Source of the DNA: JABHIE01 sp964584805 | GTDB lineage: Bacteria > Planctomycetota > UBA1135 | Length of the DNA stretch: 64,000 nt | Reading direction: 5' to 3' | NCBI GenBank assembly: GCA_964584805.1 | Contig: CAZPAY010000009.1 | Coordinates: forward strand, 1-64,000 | Shown: in pieces, positions 60,554-64,000 of the stretch | Layout of the letters: each line of letters starts with the position of its first letter | Numbering within the stretch: the stretch's first letter is position 1 | The notes under the pieces: model-generated | The model's input: the letters and a program-made list of their open reading frames with translations, nothing else | The model's database searches: none | Told to the model about the DNA's origin: nothing | Position numbers and translations under genes: made by a program

Positions 60554-60559
60554 TAGAAT
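60554..60559 (+). promoter_or_regulatory. Putative -10 of tRNA-Arg
   Basis: TAGAAT, 11 bases before the tRNA. It lies only a few bases after the FG-GAP stop, so read-through from that gene is also possible. Confidence 0.4.
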
Positions 60560-60570
60560 TCCGAACCAAC

Positions 60571-60647
60571 GCGCCCGTAGCTCAGCTGGATAGAGCACCG
60601 GACTTCTAATCCGACGGTCGAGGGTTCGAATCCTTCCGGGCGCGCCA
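60571..60647 (+). tRNA. tRNA-Arg (anticodon TCT)
   Basis: Full cloverleaf: acceptor GCGCCCG/CGGGCGC, anticodon loop CTTCTAA (TCT at 60605-60607), T-loop TTCGAAT and an encoded CCA at 60645-60647. The first anticodon-stem pair is a C-A mismatch; the other four pairs are sound. It decodes AGA and AGG. Confidence 0.95.
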
Positions 60648-60655
60648 TCTTGGTG

Positions 60656-60661
60656 TATGCT
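60656..60661 (+). promoter_or_regulatory. Putative -10 of the CotH gene (leaderless)
   Basis: TATGCT then six bases then GTG 60668, nine bases after the tRNA-Arg CCA. No -35 is seen, and the upstream tRNA occupies that space. Confidence 0.4.
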
Positions 60662-60667
60662 TGAGAG

Positions 60668-62740
60668 GTGGCCTCCCTCCTTCCCTTCCTAACCCTGCTC
60701 CTTGCCCAATACCCTGCTCCAACGGGGCATGCCGGCTATACCGAAGCAGGTGATTTCATTTTCCTCACCGATGAGGTGATGCAAATCGAGGTCACGATGG
60801 CTCCTTCCGACCTTGACTGGCTCTTGGCCAACAAAGACACGCGCGTCTACAAGTCATGCACCGTGCGCCTTTTGAATTCGGTAATGGACGAGACCATTCT
60901 TGATGTTGGCATCCGTCCTCGCGGTAATAGCGCACGCGACGCCAAGAAAAATCCGTGGAAGTTTTCTTTTAATGAATTCGTTCCTGGCCGCGAAATCCAT
61001 GGTTTGCAAAAAATGAATCTGGGTGGCGATGCGCCTGACCCAAGTTTGGCGCGCTCGACGGTTGGTTTTTATCTGCAACGCTCGATGGGAGTGCCTGCGC
61101 CTCGAAATCATTACGCATGGATCACCATCAATGATGGGTTGCTTGTTGACGGCTTGTATATTCATGCCGAGCAAATCGACGACGAATTTGTTGATGCGTG
61201 GTTTGGCAATGAAGACGGGGTGCTCTACAAATGCCGCCACAAAGATGTTGCCGCCAACTTGACTTGGAAATCCCCTGGCACGCCCGCCACTTACGCGGCT
61301 CTCGAAGCTTATGAGGAAGAGCTACAAGGTGGGGATTACGCTCCGCTGGCTGACTTCATTGAGTTCTTGAAATTTTCCGATGATGCTACTTTTGCGGCAG
61401 AAATTCACCAGCATTTCAATATTGACGGCTTCCTTCGGGCGCAGGCTGTTGACATGGTTACGGGCCAATGGGATGGCTACTGGATTGGCGGCAACAATTA
61501 CGATTTGTACCTCAACACCAAGACAAACCGCTTTGAATACATCCCTTGGGATTTAGACCACGCTTTTGGCTTAGATTATTGGATTTTCCCTTTCTTGTTT
61601 GGCACTAATTTCGCGCGCCGCGCTTATGACGGTTGGGGTGCGCATGGTTTTGGCGCACCCGCAATTTTGCTTACCCGGCTACTTGACATTCCACAATACG
61701 AAGCGAAGCTGCAGCAATATTCGCGAGATTTGGTGACGGGGCCTTTTCACCCCTCCCGCCTTGGCCCATTCCTCGATCACCTTGAGTCGCTGACGACTCC
61801 CCTCGCATTCACAGGTTCTTTTTCTGGCTCATCCATGGACAACGGGTGGACGAATACCAAAAACCAAGAGGCCTACTATTTCCCAGATAAGTACAAAAGT
61901 CTTCAGAATCCAGACACTTGGGGTATGCACCCGTTTATTAAAGAGCGCACAGATTATGTGCTCTCGCACTTCCCTGTGCCGGCTTCCCCACCCGCGTTAC
62001 GCATCAATGAGTTGGTCGCGAAAAACACGAGCATCCTTGCCGACGAAACAGGCACCTACGAAGACTATGTCGAGCTCTTCAACAACTCCGACACAACATT
62101 CGACGCAAGTGGCTACACGCTCACAGATGAGCCTGGCCTATCCGCAGGTTGGGAAATCCCAATGGGCACCACAATTGCCCCTTACACCACACTCTTGATT
62201 TGGTGTGACAATGACGGTGCCGATGGGCCTCTTCATGCAAATTTCAAGCTGAGCGCGTCGGGTGACGGCGTTTACCTTTTCGCACCGAATGCGGCTGGAT
62301 GTTTCCTCGTTGACTCCATGCTTTTTGATGCCCTCGGCGATGACCTCGCGATGGCGCGCTACCCCGATGGCGGCTCCTTCTCACAAATAGGTGTTGCACC
62401 GACACCTTTGGCCAGCAATGTACCAGCGGGTTTCTTACTTGCGCCCCTCGGAAATTGCGAGTCGCCGATGCAAATAGCCGTGACCGGTGCCACGCCCCAC
62501 GGCCTCATTGCCATCGTGGCGGGGATGAACACGGGCTCCTTCACCATTCCCGCAGGCCTTGCTTGCGCGGGCACCCCACTTGGCCTTGACGCGAGCGCCT
62601 TCCTCGCAGCCACCGGCGCGGCTGACGGCTCTGGCACACTACTCTTGCCGGCGACCCCTCCGGATTCGGCTTGCGGGGTGGTGCAACTCCAGGCCCTTGA
62701 GCTGGGCTCTTGCGCAACGACCCCCACAACGGGGCTTTAA
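60668..62740 (+). CDS. Secreted CotH-kinase-like protein with lamin-tail domain
   Basis: 690 aa, signal peptide at the N-terminus. CotH domain (about 35-410): RPRGNSARDAKKNPWKFSF, KMNLGGDAPDPS, SMGVPAPRNHYAWITINDG and NRFEYIPWDLDHAFG, the last with the Asp residues used for metal and ATP. Lamin-tail beta sandwich at about 440-550 (RINELVAKNTSILADE, YEDYVELFNNSD). A C-terminal domain of about 100 residues ends LELGSCATT, rich in Gly and Ala and with paired Cys. CotH proteins phosphorylate spore or surface proteins in Bacillus; the target here is unknown. GTG start. Confidence 0.85.
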   Translation: MASLLPFLTLLLAQYPAPTGHAGYTEAGDFIFLTDEVMQIEVTMAPSDLDWLLANKDTRVYKSCTVRLLNSVMDETILDVGIRPRGNSARDAKKNPWKFSFNEFVPGREIHGLQKMNLGGDAPDPSLARSTVGFYLQRSMGVPAPRNHYAWITINDGLLVDGLYIHAEQIDDEFVDAWFGNEDGVLYKCRHKDVAANLTWKSPGTPATYAALEAYEEELQGGDYAPLADFIEFLKFSDDATFAAEIHQHFNIDGFLRAQAVDMVTGQWDGYWIGGNNYDLYLNTKTNRFEYIPWDLDHAFGLDYWIFPFLFGTNFARRAYDGWGAHGFGAPAILLTRLLDIPQYEAKLQQYSRDLVTGPFHPSRLGPFLDHLESLTTPLAFTGSFSGSSMDNGWTNTKNQEAYYFPDKYKSLQNPDTWGMHPFIKERTDYVLSHFPVPASPPALRINELVAKNTSILADETGTYEDYVELFNNSDTTFDASGYTLTDEPGLSAGWEIPMGTTIAPYTTLLIWCDNDGADGPLHANFKLSASGDGVYLFAPNAAGCFLVDSMLFDALGDDLAMARYPDGGSFSQIGVAPTPLASNVPAGFLLAPLGNCESPMQIAVTGATPHGLIAIVAGMNTGSFTIPAGLACAGTPLGLDASAFLAATGAADGSGTLLLPATPPDSACGVVQLQALELGSCATTPTTGL

Positions 62741-62750
62741 CTCAGCTTTA

Positions 62751-62770
62751 AGGGAAATTCGACTTTCCCT
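62751..62770. terminator. Hairpin after the CotH gene
   Basis: AGGGAAA and TTTCCCT, 7-bp stem, 6-base loop. No U-tract follows on either strand, so its termination strength is doubtful. Confidence 0.3.
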
Positions 62771-62786
62771 CAGGGCGGGATTCCGC

Positions 62787-62792
62787 TAAACT
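62787..62792 (+). promoter_or_regulatory. Putative -10 of tRNA-His/tRNA-Leu
   Basis: TAAACT 17 bases before tRNA-His, followed by a GC-rich stretch (CTCGCCC) like the discriminator of stringently controlled stable-RNA promoters. -35 is weak. Confidence 0.45.
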
Positions 62793-62809
62793 TCTCGCCC
62801 GAACTGGTT

Positions 62810-62887
62810 GGTGGACATAGCTCAGTTGGTTAGAGCACCAGATTGTGGTTCTGGGGGTCGGGGGTTCAAATCCCCTTGTCCACCCCA
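62810..62887 (+). tRNA. tRNA-His (anticodon GTG)
   Basis: Acceptor GTGGACA/TGTCCAC plus the histidine-specific extra G at -1 (62810) facing C73. Anticodon loop TTGTGGT, CCA encoded at 62885-62887. It is followed 9 bases later by tRNA-Leu. Confidence 0.95.
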
Positions 62888-62896
62888 TTCGGGTTC

Positions 62897-62981
62897 GCGA
62901 GAGTGGCGGAATTGGCAGACGCGCTAGATTTAGGATCTAGTATCGAAAGATGTGGGGGTTCAAGTCCCCCCTCTCGCACCA
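62897..62981 (+). tRNA. tRNA-Leu (anticodon TAG)
   Basis: Class II tRNA with a long variable arm. Acceptor GCGAGAG/CTCTCGC, anticodon stem CTAGA/TCTAG around TTTAGGA, CCA encoded at 62979-62981. It decodes CUN codons. Confidence 0.94.
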
Positions 62982-62991
62982 CCCACCCAAC

Positions 62992-64000
62992 ATGGCTGAC
63001 TTCTCTTCCAGATACGAGCGCCAAGAGCGGTTGCCCCAAATGGGCGCCGAGGGGCAAGATCGCTTGAAAACAGCGCATGTCATTGTGATAGGCCTGGGCG
63101 CGCTTGGCTCGGTTGAGGCCGATTTGCTTGCCCGCGCTGGCGTGGGTCGTCTCACGCTAGTTGACCGCGATGTCGTTGAGGCGGGCAATCTACAGCGCCA
63201 AACGCTCTACACCGAGGCAGACGCGGCTGAATCACGCCCCAAAGCTGAGGCCGCGTTGGAGCGACTGCAGGCCGTCAACGGTCAAATTAAAATCATCGCG
63301 CACGCCGTAGATTTGACCGCTCGCAATTTGAGTGAGCTTTGCGCGGGCGCGGATGTCGTCCTTGATGGCACCGATAATTTCCAAACGCGCTATTTACTTA
63401 ATGACTGGGCTGTCTCTGAGCATGTGCCACTTGTTTACGCTGGCGTGGTCGGCACCTACGGCATGTCGGGCGCGATTTTGCCTGGCCGTGCTTGTTTACG
63501 CTGCACTTGGCCTGAGCCACCTGAAGCGGCTCAAGCACCCACTTGCTCATCTGCAGGTGTGCTGGGGCCGGCGGTTTCGGTGATTGCTGGGCTTGCCGTG
63601 GCGGAAGTTGTCAAAATATTGCTCGGAGATTTTGATGCCATTGCTCCCGGATATGTTTACGCCGACTTGTGGCGCAATCAATATCGCACCCTTAAAACAG
63701 CCACCGATCCCGATTGCCCCTGTTGCGGCGACCAGCAATATCCTTGGCTGCGCGGAGAGCGTGGGTCATTAGGTGCAAAAGCGGTCTGCGGTGGCAACGC
63801 TGTCCAAGTACCCGCAGGCACTTCTTCCATTGACCTTTCCATTCTTGCGAATAAAATGAGTAAAAGCGTTACGCACCTCCAGCTCGGCTCTTGCCACCTG
63901 CGTTTTTGGCACCGCAACTGTGAAGTTACGATTTTTGCCGATGGGCATGCGCTCATCCGGCACACCGAAGATTTAGCTCTAGCCCGAGCAATTCTTTCGG
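62992..64000 (+). CDS. ThiF/MoeB/HesA-family E1-like adenylyltransferase (3'-partial)
   Basis: Open from ATG 62992 to the window edge, 336 codons. It activates the C-terminus of a small sulfur-carrier protein (ThiS or MoaD type). Visible are the nucleotide-binding VIVIGLGALGSVEADLLARAG segment (21 residues near position 30), the NLQRQ Arg finger, the DGTDNFQTRYLLND loop, zinc ligands CLRC and CPCC, and the catalytic loop APTCSSAGVLGP. After the zinc site an extra domain starts (VCGGNAVQVPAG, EVTIFADGHALI), longer than E. coli MoeB. It lies 10 bases after tRNA-Leu and may share its transcript. Confidence 0.88.
   Translation, partial: MADFSSRYERQERLPQMGAEGQDRLKTAHVIVIGLGALGSVEADLLARAGVGRLTLVDRDVVEAGNLQRQTLYTEADAAESRPKAEAALERLQAVNGQIKIIAHAVDLTARNLSELCAGADVVLDGTDNFQTRYLLNDWAVSEHVPLVYAGVVGTYGMSGAILPGRACLRCTWPEPPEAAQAPTCSSAGVLGPAVSVIAGLAVAEVVKILLGDFDAIAPGYVYADLWRNQYRTLKTATDPDCPCCGDQQYPWLRGERGSLGAKAVCGGNAVQVPAGTSSIDLSILANKMSKSVTHLQLGSCHLRFWHRNCEVTIFADGHALIRHTEDLALARAILS

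Overview
The window is a gene-dense stretch (about 55% GC by eye) of a bacterial chromosome made almost entirely of housekeeping genes, with no insertion sequence, prophage, CRISPR array or rRNA. Lipoprotein signals, an LpxH-like hydrolase, a GmhB-like phosphatase and MurA point to a diderm with peptidoglycan. A PurS-PurS-PurL fusion, a TPR protein ending in two RNA-polymerase-alpha CTD domains, DUF1573 and CotH/lamin-tail surface proteins, and a repeated type of C-terminal domain on secreted proteins suggest Planctomycetota. That placement is inference.

Layout. 30-401: PilZ gene. 408-8246 (minus): murA-ffh-rpsP-(Lys-tailed protein)-maf-rpmE-prfA-(membrane protein)-prmC. 8345-10799 (plus): TPR/alpha-CTD protein, ruvA, purE. 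10836-14849: divergent glyA and a DUF1573-sulfatase-fold pair. 14846-20547 (minus): tyrS, lipoprotein, rpsA, cmk, lpxH. 20534-24002: NtrC-type regulator divergent from rpoN, then efp. 24007-26542: LOG protein, gmhB-like gene, degenerate histidine kinase. 26539-42522 (minus): a long co-directional run of the whole F-ATPase (atpZ to atpC), aspS, infC, rpmI, rplT, pheS, pheT, a sugar transferase and a DUF5658 protein. 42695-47735: ndk, TPR lipoprotein, then (minus) accA, an ECF sigma factor, a zinc-finger anti-sigma and a protease-dead HtrA-like PDZ protein. 47807-54836: purL, purQ, DUF3568-like lipoprotein, (minus) purD-fur, and a PAS histidine kinase convergent with a second NtrC-type regulator. 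56258-64000: pepN, an FG-GAP surface protein, tRNA-Arg, a CotH protein, tRNA-His, tRNA-Leu and a partial ThiF/MoeB gene.

How the genes work together. The window couples translation (release factor and its methylase, SRP, ribosomal proteins, aminoacyl-tRNA synthetases, IF3, EF-P), ATP synthesis, and purine synthesis (purE, purL, purQ, purD, glyA). It also holds a sigma-54 set: rpoN plus two AAA+ activators and one PAS kinase. Operons are tight, with many 4-nt ATGA overlaps.

Most unusual points. (1) In seven transcription-unit-leading genes a TAnnnT -10 element sits exactly six bases before the start codon, which implies leaderless mRNAs. (2) An orphan TPR protein carries two alpha-CTD repeats, the first keeping most DNA-contact residues. 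(3) A sigma/anti-sigma operon contains an HtrA-like protein lacking all three catalytic residues. (4) A pseudo-histidine kinase has Glu where the phospho-His should be. (5) A histone-H1-like AKKKT tail is attached to a degenerate HhH-GPD-like domain. (6) infC starts with ATT. (7) A perfect terminator hairpin lies inside the 5' end of the lipoprotein gene after rpsA. No wholly new multi-gene system could be proven from sequence alone.
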